In this document: positions 49,208-59,060 of the stretch, in pieces | Position numbering within the stretch: the stretch's first letter is position 1 | How the letters are laid out: the number at the start of each line of letters is the position of its first letter | Made by a program: the position numbers and the translations under genes | The notes under the pieces: generated by a model | Told to the model about the DNA's origin: nothing | What the model saw: only the letters and a program-made list of their open reading frames with translations | The model's database searches: none | Assembly (NCBI RefSeq): GCF_040784915.1 | Contig: NZ_CP160797.1 | Location: 3,958,137-4,022,136, forward strand | DNA from: Bacillus vallismortis | Lineage (GTDB): Bacteria; Bacillota; Bacilli; Bacillales; Bacillaceae | Direction: 5' to 3' | Length of the DNA: 64,000 nucleotides

Positions 49208-49980
49208 TAGCTTTCATATCGCTGAAAGCGCCACACAGAAAACATGGCCAGAAGCACGATGGACAAAATAGAGAATGTGAGCGACCATCCGAAAAAATCC
49301 GCCCGCTCTCCATGAAGAAGGATATGCTCCGCCTGCTTGCAAAGCGCAGCCGGAAGCCATTTCGCACCATCAGGAAATAGCGAAACAGCAAAAGAAACCG
49401 CAGCCGTCAGCCCGATCCCGGAAGCCGCGGCTGCTCCGAGAGACCGAAACATCGTGCTTCCGGCAAGGCCGGCTGTCACAATAAACATGATCCAAAGAGC
49501 GTAAAGGCCAAGGCTTCCGGCAAAGCGGCTGAAGGATGTGTCCTCAAACAGCAGCCGGACGTAATAATAAGCAAGCCCGTATCCAGCTGCAAAGGACGCG
49601 ATTCCGATCACGCTTTGGGTCAGCCATTTGCTCACGATATAATGGGCTGCCGTCACAGGCCGCGACATGATCAGCGACGTTACGCCTTGATTTCTTTCAT
49701 TCGCCACGATGCCCATCACGCTGAAGATGACCAGAGCCATGCCAAGCGTGTTGAATTGAGAAAGCGTGCTGACCATCACTTCAGACCCGGAAGGCATCGT
49801 AAAACTGATTTTCATGCCGTCCGGAAGGTTTCCTCCGTGTTCAATGATTTCCGGCATATAATAAATGGTCAGCGGCTGTGTCAGCCCGACGATCATCATC
49901 GCGATCGGCAGCCAGATCAGCTTGCCGCTTTTCCACCCATCGAGCCATTCTTTTTGAAATAGAGTCATCATCACCTTCAT
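49204..49980 (-). CDS. yxlG: ABC-2 type permease of the SigY operon
   Basis: A 258-residue membrane protein with six helices. The N-terminal [19 protein letters not shown] and [18 protein letters not shown] are typical of ABC-2 permeases such as those exporting bacteriocins or antibiotics. It partners with YxlF, whose stop overlaps its start by 4 bases. Cargo unknown. Confidence 0.9.
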   Translation of the reverse strand: MKVMMTLFQKEWLDGWKSGKLIWLPIAMMIVGLTQPLTIYYMPEIIEHGGNLPDGMKISFTMPSGSEVMVSTLSQFNTLGMALVIFSVMGIVANERNQGVTSLIMSRPVTAAHYIVSKWLTQSVIGIASFAAGYGLAYYYVRLLFEDTSFSRFAGSLGLYALWIMFIVTAGLAGSTMFRSLGAAAASGIGLTAAVSFAVSLFPDGAKWLPAALCKQAEHILLHGERADFFGWSLTFSILSIVLLAMFSVWRFQRYESY

Positions 49981-50864
49981 GCGTGCACCACCTTTAGATA
50001 GACGTCTTCAAGAGACTCCGTTTTCTGTTCAAAATGGGTGACGGTCAATCCCGTTCGGATACAATCACTCAGCAATGTCCGGCCAGCGTGTATACCAGGC
50101 AGCTCGAAAACAGCTTGCGACGGATTCATATAGGCAATACCTGATACGTAAGGCTTCTCTTCAAGCCAGCCCCTCAGCTCCTCTTTCACTGTAAGGGTGA
50201 AAACGTTCGTTTGATGCTGGTTCTTAAGCTGCTGTAATTCGCCTTTCCATGAAACCTCCCCGTTTTTCATGATCACCACCTGATCACACACCTGCTCTGC
50301 ATCGTGCAAAACGTGTGTGGAAAACAGAACAGCCATATGCTTCTTCAGCTCCCGCATCATATCGAGCACCTCGAACCGTCCTGACGGATCAAGAGCGGAC
50401 ACCGGTTCATCCAAAATCAACAGCTTCGGTTTATGGAGCAGCGCCTGTGCCAGACCGAGTCTTTGCTTCATGCCGCCTGAATAGCCGCCGATTCTTTTGT
50501 GTGCCGCTTCCTGCAAGCCGACAAATTCAAGCATCCCGCCGATTTCCTCTTGGCACTTTTTCTTTGAAAGCCCTGACAGTCTCCCGGCAAATGTTAAAAA
50601 TTCGTTTGCGGTCATCCACGAATAAAAGGCAGGATACTGCGGAAGGTACCCGATCAAACGACGATCCGGCTTTTTCTCCCCTAACAGCTTGATGGTTCCA
50701 GAGGTTGGCGAAAGCAGTCCGGCCAGCATGTGCAGCGTTGTGGTTTTACCGGCTCCATTAGGGCCTAATAGTGCGACACACTCGTTTTCATTCACGTGAA
50801 AACTGACATTCTTTACAGCTTCATGATGCCTGTACGATTTGTATAATGACTCAATAGACAGCAT
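49977..50864 (-). CDS. yxlF: ABC transporter ATPase of the SigY operon
   Basis: A 295-residue ATPase: Walker A LLGPNGAGKTTTLHM, signature YSGGMKQRLGLAQALL, Walker B LLILDEPVSALDPSG, then a C-terminal regulatory part of about 80 residues. The DrrA/NodI type suggests export of a hydrophobic compound or peptide. Fifth gene of sigY-yxlCDEFG. Confidence 0.93.
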   Translation of the reverse strand: MLSIESLYKSYRHHEAVKNVSFHVNENECVALLGPNGAGKTTTLHMLAGLLSPTSGTIKLLGEKKPDRRLIGYLPQYPAFYSWMTANEFLTFAGRLSGLSKKKCQEEIGGMLEFVGLQEAAHKRIGGYSGGMKQRLGLAQALLHKPKLLILDEPVSALDPSGRFEVLDMMRELKKHMAVLFSTHVLHDAEQVCDQVVIMKNGEVSWKGELQQLKNQHQTNVFTLTVKEELRGWLEEKPYVSGIAYMNPSQAVFELPGIHAGRTLLSDCIRTGLTVTHFEQKTESLEDVYLKVVHA

Positions 50865-50870
50865 GCCCGC

Positions 50871-51059
50871 TCACCTTTGCTTTCTGCCGACGGTGAAAAA
50901 TAAAATCGGCCCGATAATATTGATACATACGATGATTGCAGCCCACATCCACTTTGGCCCGTTTGTCCGCTCTTCTTTTATACAGCTGATAAGGGCAAAC
51001 ACCGCCAAAACCAACTGCAATACAATCAGCGGCAAAATCATTTCCCAAGAAATATTCAT
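50871..51059 (-). CDS. yxlE: Small two-helix membrane protein YxlE
   Basis: 62 residues with two membrane helices and the phospholipase D-nuclease N-terminal (PLDc_N) look: ALISCIKEERTNGPKWMWAAIIVCINIIGPILFF is split by a polar loop. Reported as a negative regulator of SigY activity. Its ATG overlaps the yxlD stop by 4 bases; the ribosome binding site is within yxlD. Confidence 0.88.
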   Translation of the reverse strand: MNISWEMILPLIVLQLVLAVFALISCIKEERTNGPKWMWAAIIVCINIIGPILFFTVGRKQR

Positions 51060-51262
51060 TGCTTAATCCCCCTTTTCTTCCGGTCCGGCTTAATAACAAA
51101 AAAGTAATAGCAAATCAGAGGCATCGGCGCTTGAATCAGCCCGACAATTCCCCAGACCCATGCCATGCGATTTCGTTTTTTCGCATCAATAAATAAAAAG
51201 ATTCCCTGCGCTAATACGATGAGATAAGCCGCAGCCGTTATGATCATTTCTGTTTGTGTCAT
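51056..51262 (-). CDS. yxlD: Small membrane protein YxlD, SigY negative regulator
   Basis: 68 residues with two membrane helices (about 8-26 and 33-52) and a basic C-terminus. In B. subtilis YxlC and YxlD together restrain SigY. I started at the ATG at 51262, which overlaps the yxlC stop by 4 bases and follows GAGGTGGAGCGCCG. Confidence 0.88.
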   Translation of the reverse strand: MTQTEMIITAAAYLIVLAQGIFLFIDAKKRNRMAWVWGIVGLIQAPMPLICYYFFVIKPDRKKRGIKQ

Positions 51263-51579
51263 CGGCGCTCCACCTCGCATTCCCCGAGCTGTCTTTTTTT
51301 CTCGTTCACAATCAAGATCGGCAGGGTAGCAAGCACACAAACCTGAAGTACGATAAACACAGCGGGAGCTTGAGTGAATGCCAGGATTGCCGCACTCACA
51401 ACCATCAGCGCGCAGAATACAAATAAGATGATCTCTTTTAGCAGTTTTCTTCTGCGTTCAGCTTTCATTAGTGACAGCTGGTAAAGCAGTTCTTTTTGAT
51501 TCGGTATAGAGGGATTGGCTGTTTCATCAATTTTCTGCAATTCTGATTTTAAATGAAGAGATCGCTTTTCTTTATTCAT
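51259..51579 (-). CDS. yxlC: YxlC, SigY regulator
   Basis: 106 residues: a charged cytoplasmic N-terminal half ([25 protein letters not shown]) and two membrane helices in the second half, the plan of a small membrane anti-sigma factor. It overlaps sigY by 8 bases. With YxlD it is reported to hold SigY inactive. Confidence 0.9.
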   Translation of the reverse strand: MNKEKRSLHLKSELQKIDETANPSIPNQKELLYQLSLMKAERRRKLLKEIILFVFCALMVVSAAILAFTQAPAVFIVLQVCVLATLPILIVNEKKRQLGECEVERR

Positions 51580-52108
51580 CGTCCCACTCCTTTCTGATTT
51601 GCTGGAGCCCTTTATGCACTCTTGACTTTGCAGTGCCTTCTTTGATTTGAAGCATCACTCCGATTTCGGCGTAGGTATAACCGTAGTAATGCCTTAATAA
51701 AACCGGCGTGCGCAGTTTAGGGTCCAGCTTTGAAAACAGATCGAGCGTTTCGCTCCACTCTGCCCCTTTCGACGACACATCCCACTTGATCTTGCGGATT
51801 GCTTCCTCCGTAACCGCCTGATTCCGTTTCCATTCTCTCTTTCTCTTTTTCTGGTGATCGAGATAGAGCCGCGATGCAATAGAGATCAGCCACGTGGAGA
51901 ATTTGGAACGGCCTTGGAAGCTTCTTAAATGAATGTACCCTTTCAGAAAGGTTTCCTGTACAAGTTCTTCGCTGAGATCAGGGTGAAGGGAAAGCTTTAA
52001 CAAATATTTGTATAAAAAAGAATAATGATAGTGGAAAAGGGCTGTAAACGCCTCATCGTTTCCCTCTTTCGCCTGCTGAATCAGCTGCTGTTCTTCACAT
52101 GTATCCAA
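51572..52108 (-). CDS. sigY: ECF sigma factor SigY
   Basis: A 178-residue ECF sigma factor. Region 2 (about 20-90) with [27 protein letters not shown] for -10 recognition, region 4 (about 120-170) with [32 protein letters not shown]. Head gene of sigY-yxlCDEFG with an autoregulated promoter. Its physiological trigger is largely unknown. Confidence 0.95.
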   Translation of the reverse strand: MDTCEEQQLIQQAKEGNDEAFTALFHYHYSFLYKYLLKLSLHPDLSEELVQETFLKGYIHLRSFQGRSKFSTWLISIASRLYLDHQKKRKREWKRNQAVTEEAIRKIKWDVSSKGAEWSETLDLFSKLDPKLRTPVLLRHYYGYTYAEIGVMLQIKEGTAKSRVHKGLQQIRKEWDDE

Positions 52109-52147
52109 TGGCCGCGATCCCCCTTTTTTTGTTTTTCTGCCTTATGA

Positions 52148-52173
52148 GACGACACCGGATTCGAAACCGTTCA
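52148..52173 (-). promoter_or_regulatory. SigY autoregulatory promoter
   Basis: On the minus strand TGAACG (52168-52173), 16-base spacer, CGTC (52148-52151), upstream of sigY; fits the known SigY recognition sequence. Confidence 0.78.
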
Positions 52174-52318
52174 GCTTTTTTACAATTCTATTCAGCTATT
52201 GACAGATCAGGCTTCTCGGACGTTTGGCTGTACATCCGCATTTGTAAACCCCCTCATAGTCTGCTAAGCTATGTCTTTATGTCGATTTTAAATAACATCC
52301 AATATGGAGGACGATGCA

Positions 52319-53692
52319 TTGAAAGTAGAAAGGCGAACGATTGAACATATTCCGAATGAAGAAAGACATGGTAAAGCGAAAGATTTATTCCCCGTATGGT
52401 TTGGGGCTAATATGCATATCACCACGTTAGTGACCGGTACTCTTCCCGTGGCAATGGGACTTAATCTGTTTTGGAGTGTTGCCGCTATTATTTGCGGAAC
52501 CTTAATCGGTGCCATATTTATGGCGTCTCATTCCGCGCAAGGCCCTCAGCTTGGCATCCCGCAAATGATTCAAAGCCGTGCCCAATTCGGCGTAATCGGA
52601 GCGATTCTTCCCCTCTTCTTAGTTATGTTTATCTACCTTGGTTTCTTCGCAAGCAGCACGATTCTGGCGGCCGGAACCTTAAGCAGCTTTGTTCCCATCC
52701 CGGGATCATGGAGCATTATAGGCTTAAGCGCCGCATGTTTTTTACTCACCATTTTCGGTCATGATTTGATTCACAAAATGCAAAAAATCCTGTCTTGGAC
52801 CTCTTTTGCCGTATTTTTTGCTGCAACGATACTCATTTTCCAATTACCGATTCCGGCAGGCAGCTGGATGCCCGGGACGATCGACTTGCCCGTTTTCTTG
52901 GTGGCAGTCAGCGCCGTAGCAACTTGGCAGCTTGCCTATGCGCCTTATGTCGCCGATTATTCCAGATATCTGCCAATTAAAACACCGGCGTCCCAAACGT
53001 TTTGGTACAGCTACGCAGGAACATCTGTCAGCTCCATCTGGATGATGCTGCTCGGCGCGCTGCTGACCACGGCACTTCCTGATTTTACGACAAACTCAGG
53101 GACCCAGATTGTGCAATTGTTCGGTCCCTTCTCGTTCATTATGCTGATCATTGTTTTATTTGGCCAGATGGCGATTAATGTCTTTAACTTGTATGGAGCT
53201 TTTATGTCCACGACGACTACGCTTGAGCCGTTTCTGAAATTAAAAGTCACACCGAAAATCAGAATCATCATGATCCTTGGCGTCACCGTCGTCGGAACAG
53301 TCCTAAGCCTTCTCGGGCAAAGTAATTTTATGGAGCTGTTTTTGAATTTTATCTTTTTTATCAGTTATTTCTTAATTCCATGGACGGCGATCAATTTAGT
53401 GGATTACTACTTCGTCCGCCACGGGAACTATGAGGTCAAAGCGATGTTTGATGTCAACGGGCCATATGGAAGAGTCAATTGGATCACAACGATTGCTTTC
53501 ATTCTGTCCATCTTGTTAGAAATTCCGTTTATCAATACATCCTTTTACATCGGGCCATTGGCAAAAATGTTTGGCGGCGGGGATATTGCATGGATTATCG
53601 GCTTAGCCGTGCCTTCTGTTCTATATTATGTACTCATGAAACCGCGCCTGAAAAAACGAGCGGCTTATCAAGAAAAGCTGTCTTCCCTATGA
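52319..53692 (+). CDS. yxlA: Purine/cytosine permease-family transporter (NCS1)
   Basis: A 457-residue NCS1 permease of the CodB/FCY type with 12 helices. FPVWFGANMHITTLVTGTLPV near the N-terminus and the SRAQFGVIGAILP segment are conserved; cytosine, allantoin or hydroxymethylpyrimidine are substrates in relatives. Start TTG 52319 follows TGGAGGACGATGCA; a longer ATG start at 52304 overlaps that site. Substrate unknown. Confidence 0.87.
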   Translation: MKVERRTIEHIPNEERHGKAKDLFPVWFGANMHITTLVTGTLPVAMGLNLFWSVAAIICGTLIGAIFMASHSAQGPQLGIPQMIQSRAQFGVIGAILPLFLVMFIYLGFFASSTILAAGTLSSFVPIPGSWSIIGLSAACFLLTIFGHDLIHKMQKILSWTSFAVFFAATILIFQLPIPAGSWMPGTIDLPVFLVAVSAVATWQLAYAPYVADYSRYLPIKTPASQTFWYSYAGTSVSSIWMMLLGALLTTALPDFTTNSGTQIVQLFGPFSFIMLIIVLFGQMAINVFNLYGAFMSTTTTLEPFLKLKVTPKIRIIMILGVTVVGTVLSLLGQSNFMELFLNFIFFISYFLIPWTAINLVDYYFVRHGNYEVKAMFDVNGPYGRVNWITTIAFILSILLEIPFINTSFYIGPLAKMFGGGDIAWIIGLAVPSVLYYVLMKPRLKKRAAYQEKLSSL

Positions 53693-53705
53693 AGACAGCT
53701 TTTTT
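53673..53705. terminator. Bidirectional terminator between yxlA and yxkO
   Basis: AGCTGTCTTC/GAAGACAGCT, perfect 10-bp stem with loop CCTAT and T-rich ends on both strands. Confidence 0.85.
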
Positions 53706-54535
53706 CATTCAAATCGTTTCCACACACGAGGCAACATGTCAGAGAGCTCGTGGGCGAGCAGCGTATGAGCAGAGTGTTCGTCAGTCCAAAGCTCGGCGCA
53801 TGCACCGTGCAAGTATACGGCATTTAATACGGCATGTTTCGGGTCTTTGTGGCAGCAAAGCATGCCCAATATCATTCCCGTCAGTGTGTCGCCGGTTCCG
53901 CCTTTGGCGAGTGCCCCGTTTCCGGTCGGATTGCTCCAGCAGTCGCCATCGGGAAACGCGATGATGGTTTGATTTCCTTTTAACACGATCACCGTTTGCA
54001 GCTGAACCGCCCACTCCTTGGCATATTCTTCTCTTTTATTTTGCAAGTCTTTCACCGGAACCCCTGTCATTCGGGAAAACTCACCTGGATGCGGCGTAAG
54101 GATGACGGGCGCCTTCCGTTTCGGATACGTGCGCTTTGTCAGCGCCCCGGCATCCAAAATAACGGGGCAATCCTTCTCAAGGACTTGATCAACGGCCTGC
54201 TGCACCCTCTCTGTTTGCGGAAGCCCCGAACCGATCGCAATTGCCCGGTACGTCTCTTCAAGGCGAGAGCCCGCCGCTTTTTCCCAGCCGTCACGCCAAT
54301 ACGTGGCCTCCGGCAGAACCGGAACGATCAGCGGGATCACGCTTTCAGACGTGCCGATGACAAGCTTGCCGAGACCGCTCCGCATGGCACCAAGCCCGGC
54401 TAAAAGCGCTGCGCCCGGCATGTCGTCGCTTCCCGCCAGAAGCAATGCGGTACCGTACGTGCCTTTATGGCTCTCCGCATCTCTTTCAGGAAGCGAGGCC
54501 CTCACATGCTCCTCCGTCCAAATTGGAATATTCAT
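53705..54535 (-). CDS. yxkO: ADP/ATP-dependent NAD(P)HX dehydratase (NnrD)
   Basis: A 276-residue YjeF C-terminal-like ribokinase-fold enzyme that repairs hydrated NADH/NADPH. Motifs: GTYGTALLLAGSDDMPGAA at the N-terminus, VILDAGAL, LTPHPGEFSRM and the nucleotide/catalytic GNGALAKGGTGDTLTGMI. It lacks the epimerase half (NnrE) that is fused in other bacteria. Convergent with yxlA. Confidence 0.93.
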   Translation of the reverse strand: MNIPIWTEEHVRASLPERDAESHKGTYGTALLLAGSDDMPGAALLAGLGAMRSGLGKLVIGTSESVIPLIVPVLPEATYWRDGWEKAAGSRLEETYRAIAIGSGLPQTERVQQAVDQVLEKDCPVILDAGALTKRTYPKRKAPVILTPHPGEFSRMTGVPVKDLQNKREEYAKEWAVQLQTVIVLKGNQTIIAFPDGDCWSNPTGNGALAKGGTGDTLTGMILGMLCCHKDPKHAVLNAVYLHGACAELWTDEHSAHTLLAHELSDMLPRVWKRFE

Positions 54536-54592
54536 CTCTATCCCTCCTCTGCTTTCTCTTCCTATTTTTCCTGTACCTTTTCTATTTCAAAC

Positions 54593-54621
54593 AAAAAAAG
54601 ACAGCCTTAGGGAGCTGTCTT
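54593..54621 (-). terminator. Terminator of cydABCD
   Basis: AAGACAGC/GCTGTCTT stem with a U-tract on the minus strand, starting at the cydD stop. Confidence 0.75.
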
Positions 54622-56347
54622 ATTTCACAGGAACATCAAGATGATACAGGCGGCGATACCGTTCGTTTGCCGCCAGCAGTTCCTCATGCGTTCCTTCCAT
54701 TTCTGTTTTGCCGTTTTCGAGAAACACAATTTTATCCGCCGCTTCCACTCCCGCGAGGTGGTGCGTAATCCATAAAATCGTTTTTCCTTTCAGTACGTCA
54801 AACACCGTATTCATTAGTTCGCGTTCTGTAATGGGATCGAGTCCGACTGTCGGCTCATCGAGGATGATGATCGGCGTATCCTGCAGCAAAATCCGGGCGA
54901 GTGCGATCCGCTGGCGCTCCCCTCCGGAAAACCGGATGCCGGTTTCCTGAACAGATGTATGATATCCGTCAGGCAGTGACTCAATATAATCATGCAACTT
55001 CACCTGCTTTGCAGCACGGCGCACATCCTCGTCGCTTGCGTCGCCATTTCCAAGCCTGATGTTGTTCAGAATGCTTGTATCAAACAGATGAGGTTTTTGA
55101 TTTAACACAGCTACCGTATCAGCAATCTGATCCTTTAACAGCTCGGTCTCCACTCCGTTTAACGTCACAGATCCTGAATCCGGCTTTAAGGCGCCCTCGA
55201 TTAATGCGAGCGACGTTGATTTCCCAGACCCGCTCCGGCCGAGCAGCGCCATTTTTTCTCCTTGGCCCAGCGTAAAGGAAAAGCCGTTCAGCACTCGGCT
55301 GCTGTTATCATAAGCAAACGCCACATCACGAAAGGACAGTGTGACATCTTGGAGATCGAGCGTTTCAGCCGCTGATTCTGTTTGTGACGCTTCCGTTTGA
55401 GGGGCTACCTTGTTCATGCGTCTGATGGAATCCTGATAGCTGGGCACTTCGCCCAAAGCATCTGAAAGCGGCAGAAAGGCTTCCGTCAAAGGGAACACCA
55501 CTAGCACAAAGGCCGCAATCATCGTTTTGGCGAGTTCGCCGTCTGCATGCTGCCCCGCCGTCCAAAACAGCATCAGCAAAATGAGGCCCGCGACAAAGCA
55601 TTGCGCGGCGAAATCCCGCCATCTTGTGAAGCGCTGTTTGTTCCGTTCAAGCTCAAACCAAGCATGTTCTTCTTTTTCATAGGAATCAATAAAAGCATGC
55701 CGGCGTCCGCTGAACATCCAGTCGCTGACACCCATCACGGCATCTGTCAGCCGGCTGTACAGCACATTCCGCCCGCTTTTCAGCTTCGCATTCTTCGCTC
55801 TCGTCACGAGCAAAGACACAACCGGAAACAGTATAACAAGAACAAACAAGTAAAGCGCAAGCAATATGGCAAACGGCCAAGAGAAGAAGCCAAGCGCGAT
55901 TACTGAAACAGCATACAGAAGCAAGGCCGAGATCGCAGGAAAAATCGTTTTTAAGAAGGCATCCTGCAAATGCTCAATATCCTCCGACAAAATGCCGAGC
56001 ATATCCCCCGTGCGAAATCGGGAACGCAGCATCAAAGCACCCGGCTCAAGCATGTTGTAAAGGCGGACGCGCATGTCGGACACGATTTTTAAAATGATGT
56101 GATGGCCGACAAGGCGTTCCGCATATCGTGACACAGACCGTGCAATCCCAAAGGTGCGCACAGCGACAATCGGCACATAAATGAGCAGGATGTTTTCCGG
56201 CCTTGTCGCCGCCTTCGAGATCAAAAATCCTGAGGTGAACATGAGAAAAGCAGCAGAAAAAATCGTCACCGCTCCCAACAAGATAACCAGAACGAAAAGG
56301 CGGGCATTTTGCTTGATATACGGCAGAATCCATTCTTCTTTCTTCAT
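54620..56347 (-). CDS. cydD: CydD, ABC exporter subunit for cytochrome bd assembly
   Basis: A 575-residue half-transporter: six helices (1-310) then an ATPase with Walker A LLGRSGSGKSTSLAL, signature IRFSGGERQRIALAR and Walker B IIILDEPTVGLD. CydDC exports thiols such as cysteine or glutathione in E. coli and is required to assemble cytochrome bd. Its start overlaps the cydC stop by 4 bases. Naming of C and D follows the B. subtilis operon order. Confidence 0.94.
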   Translation of the reverse strand: MKKEEWILPYIKQNARLFVLVILLGAVTIFSAAFLMFTSGFLISKAATRPENILLIYVPIVAVRTFGIARSVSRYAERLVGHHIILKIVSDMRVRLYNMLEPGALMLRSRFRTGDMLGILSEDIEHLQDAFLKTIFPAISALLLYAVSVIALGFFSWPFAILLALYLFVLVILFPVVSLLVTRAKNAKLKSGRNVLYSRLTDAVMGVSDWMFSGRRHAFIDSYEKEEHAWFELERNKQRFTRWRDFAAQCFVAGLILLMLFWTAGQHADGELAKTMIAAFVLVVFPLTEAFLPLSDALGEVPSYQDSIRRMNKVAPQTEASQTESAAETLDLQDVTLSFRDVAFAYDNSSRVLNGFSFTLGQGEKMALLGRSGSGKSTSLALIEGALKPDSGSVTLNGVETELLKDQIADTVAVLNQKPHLFDTSILNNIRLGNGDASDEDVRRAAKQVKLHDYIESLPDGYHTSVQETGIRFSGGERQRIALARILLQDTPIIILDEPTVGLDPITERELMNTVFDVLKGKTILWITHHLAGVEAADKIVFLENGKTEMEGTHEELLAANERYRRLYHLDVPVK

Positions 56348-58047
56348 GCTCTTTCCCCCAGTTGCGCCTTCACCAGTTTGGTGTACACACCGTTTGTCGC
56401 CAGCAATTCATCGTGAGTCCCGATTTCTGCAACCCTGCCCCCGTCAAGCACGATGATTTCATCCATATCGAGCATCCAGTGAAGGCGGTGTGTCGCGAGA
56501 AAGACGAGCTTATCCTCAAATAAATCCAGCATCGTTTCTTTTAATTCATATTCTGTTTCGATATCAAGATGGGCGGTCGGCTCATCCAGCAGCAGGATTG
56601 GGCGGTTTCCCAAAAAGGCACGGGCCAGTGCGACACGCTGAGCCTGGCCGCCGCTGAGCGCCCGGCCGCCTTCCCCGATCCGTCCCTCTAATCCGTCCGG
56701 AAGTTTGTCCACCAGCTCCGTCAGTCCCGCCGAGGCAGCGGCGCGGGCTGTATCCTCGGCCGACGCGCTTGGATGGTAAAAGCGAATGTTGTTCGCCAGC
56801 GTGTCATCAAAAATGTACGGATGCTGCGGGATATAAAGGAGGTTTTTCTGCCAGCTTCCGTCCTGCAAGTGGGACCGGCTTGAGCCATTGACCTCGATCA
56901 TACCGTCATCAGGCTCCAAAAATCCGCCAAGGACATCAATGAATGTTGATTTCCCGGCACCGCTTGCACCGATGATGCCGATTTTTTTCTTGCCTTTCAA
57001 TGACAAATCAATATCGGACACCGACCGGCCGACTGACACGCCGGACACTTTCAGCTCATCCTGTTCGGACCACGTCCCAAGCTGAAGCGGCGCCTCTTTT
57101 TTAAAACCAGGCTGCGACAAAATCTCTTGAATGGTTTTGCCTGCTTCCTGTCCGTTCAGCGTTGCATGATAATCATTCCCCACTTCCCGCACCGGCAGAA
57201 AATACTCAGGTGCCAGAATGAGCGCCGTTAAGGCGGGACCAAGCAAAATATCTCCGTCAATAAGGCGCAGGCCCAAAAACACTGCAACTGTCGCCACTGA
57301 CAGCATCGTGAAAAAATCGAGGGCGAATGAAGATAAAAATGCCACCCGAAGTGTGCTCATCGTTGCTTTGCGATACCGCTCACTAACGTAGAAAATGTTT
57401 TTGCTGTGCGACTTGCTCAAACCTAAAAAACGCAATGTCTCCAGCCCGCGAAGAGAATCAACAAAATGATTGGAAAGTCTCTGATAGGATTTCCACTGGC
57501 GATCCGCTTTTCTCTGCGCGACAAGGCCGAGGAGAATCATAAAGATGATCAGAATCGGCATCGCAGCGGCTAAAATGACGGCTGACGTGCGATCCTGAAA
57601 AAACACATAAATGACAACCGCCGCCGGCACAATCGCCATGCTGACCATTTTCGGCAGAAACAGCTCCAGGTAGCGGCGGAACTGGCTGATGCCTTCCATC
57701 GCCAGCGTCACCATTTGCCCCGTCCCCTCTTTCTTTGCAAAGCGGGGACCTAACCGGAACAGCTGATCAAGAAAACTCTTTCTCAAATCGGCTCCTGTCC
57801 GGGCGGCATATTGATAGACGATTTTCTGGCGTGCCACCGTCACCCCGTGCCGGGCGACAAAAGCGATGAGGAAAAAGCCGATCACCGGAAACAGGGAGGC
57901 CATGCTCTTCCCGTTGAACAGTCCGGTTACGGCTTCACTCAGCCACTCTGCCTGCATAATAATGGCAGCTGTCTGAATCAGCGTTAAACAAGTAATCACG
58001 GTGAGAATCCGCTTCATTCCTTTATATCGAAACAGGTCTTTTCCCAT
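56344..58047 (-). CDS. cydC: CydC, ABC exporter subunit for cytochrome bd assembly
   Basis: A 567-residue half-transporter with six helices and a C-terminal ATPase (Walker A IIGASGAGKSTFIDV, signature RALSGGQAQRVALAR, Walker B ILLLDEPTAHLD). Partner of CydD. Start and cydB stop share one base, so the whole cyd operon is tightly coupled. Confidence 0.94.
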   Translation of the reverse strand: MGKDLFRYKGMKRILTVITCLTLIQTAAIIMQAEWLSEAVTGLFNGKSMASLFPVIGFFLIAFVARHGVTVARQKIVYQYAARTGADLRKSFLDQLFRLGPRFAKKEGTGQMVTLAMEGISQFRRYLELFLPKMVSMAIVPAAVVIYVFFQDRTSAVILAAAMPILIIFMILLGLVAQRKADRQWKSYQRLSNHFVDSLRGLETLRFLGLSKSHSKNIFYVSERYRKATMSTLRVAFLSSFALDFFTMLSVATVAVFLGLRLIDGDILLGPALTALILAPEYFLPVREVGNDYHATLNGQEAGKTIQEILSQPGFKKEAPLQLGTWSEQDELKVSGVSVGRSVSDIDLSLKGKKKIGIIGASGAGKSTFIDVLGGFLEPDDGMIEVNGSSRSHLQDGSWQKNLLYIPQHPYIFDDTLANNIRFYHPSASAEDTARAAASAGLTELVDKLPDGLEGRIGEGGRALSGGQAQRVALARAFLGNRPILLLDEPTAHLDIETEYELKETMLDLFEDKLVFLATHRLHWMLDMDEIIVLDGGRVAEIGTHDELLATNGVYTKLVKAQLGERA

Positions 58048-59060
58048 TAATAAGTCATAGGCTCCTTATGGCTGACGCGCTTCCGGAAGACATAATAGCT
58101 CCAGATCTGACTGCCGATTACAAACGGCAATAGGGTTAATGCCGCAATTGACATGACTTTAAGCGAATAATCACCGGAAGAAGCGTTAGCTACTGTTAAA
58201 TCGTACGCGCTTTGAAGCGAGCTGACCATGACCCGAGGGAATAATGAAATAAAGATCATTCCTACAGTCAGCGCCAGCCCCGCGCCAGTCATCCCAAATG
58301 TCCAGCCGTCTTTTTTCTTACGGATAAAGACAGCCGCGAGCATAAAGCAGATGACAATCAAAACAACGAGCGGAATGGTTATCTCGCCGCGGCGTGTAAA
58401 CATGTCTGTCTGATAGGCAGAAAGAGCCGCGAAAGCTAGAACCACTACAAAAACAACACCCATTATCTTTTGCGCCATGTTCCGGGCGCGGTTTTGCAAA
58501 TCACCGATCGTACGCAGCGTGATAAACATTAATCCGTGCTGGAAGCAAAGAAGTGTTACAGTCACACCGCCAAGTACAGAGTACACATTGAAATAATCGG
58601 ATACTTGCGCGTGAATGTTCATATCGGCATCAATCGGCATCCCGCGGAATAATGTCGCGAACAGCACACCAAGCATAAACGGAGGAATCAGACTGCCGAA
58701 GAAAACGACCCAGTCCCAAACCTTTACCCATTTTAAATGATCAACCTTGCCGCGGAATTCAAACGCGACCCCGCGGCCTATTAATGCAAGCAGCACAATG
58801 ACAAACGGAATGTAATAACCGCTCAGCATCGTTGCATACCAGTTCGGAAATGCCGCGAAAATGGCGCCTGCACCAGTCAAAAGCCATACTTCATTCGCAT
58901 CCCAAAACGGTCCGATCGTGTTGATCAGCACTCTGCGTTCTAATTCATTATGGCCAAGAAAACGGGTCGCCATGCCGACCCCGAAATCAAAGCCTTCTAA
59001 AAAGAAGAAACCTACAAACAATACAGCAACGAGTATAAACCAAAGATCATGAAGAGACAT
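58047..59060 (-). CDS. cydB: Cytochrome bd quinol oxidase subunit II
   Basis: A 337-residue membrane subunit with nine helices. Subunit II motifs FLEGFDFGVGMATRFL, FWDANEVWLLTGAGAIFAAFP and GRGVAFEFR are clear. The ATG at 59060 follows AGGAGGTATACC and lies inside the 3' end of cydA (14-base overlap). The long frame upstream is within cydA. Confidence 0.96.
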   Translation of the reverse strand: MSLHDLWFILVAVLFVGFFFLEGFDFGVGMATRFLGHNELERRVLINTIGPFWDANEVWLLTGAGAIFAAFPNWYATMLSGYYIPFVIVLLALIGRGVAFEFRGKVDHLKWVKVWDWVVFFGSLIPPFMLGVLFATLFRGMPIDADMNIHAQVSDYFNVYSVLGGVTVTLLCFQHGLMFITLRTIGDLQNRARNMAQKIMGVVFVVVLAFAALSAYQTDMFTRRGEITIPLVVLIVICFMLAAVFIRKKKDGWTFGMTGAGLALTVGMIFISLFPRVMVSSLQSAYDLTVANASSGDYSLKVMSIAALTLLPFVIGSQIWSYYVFRKRVSHKEPMTY

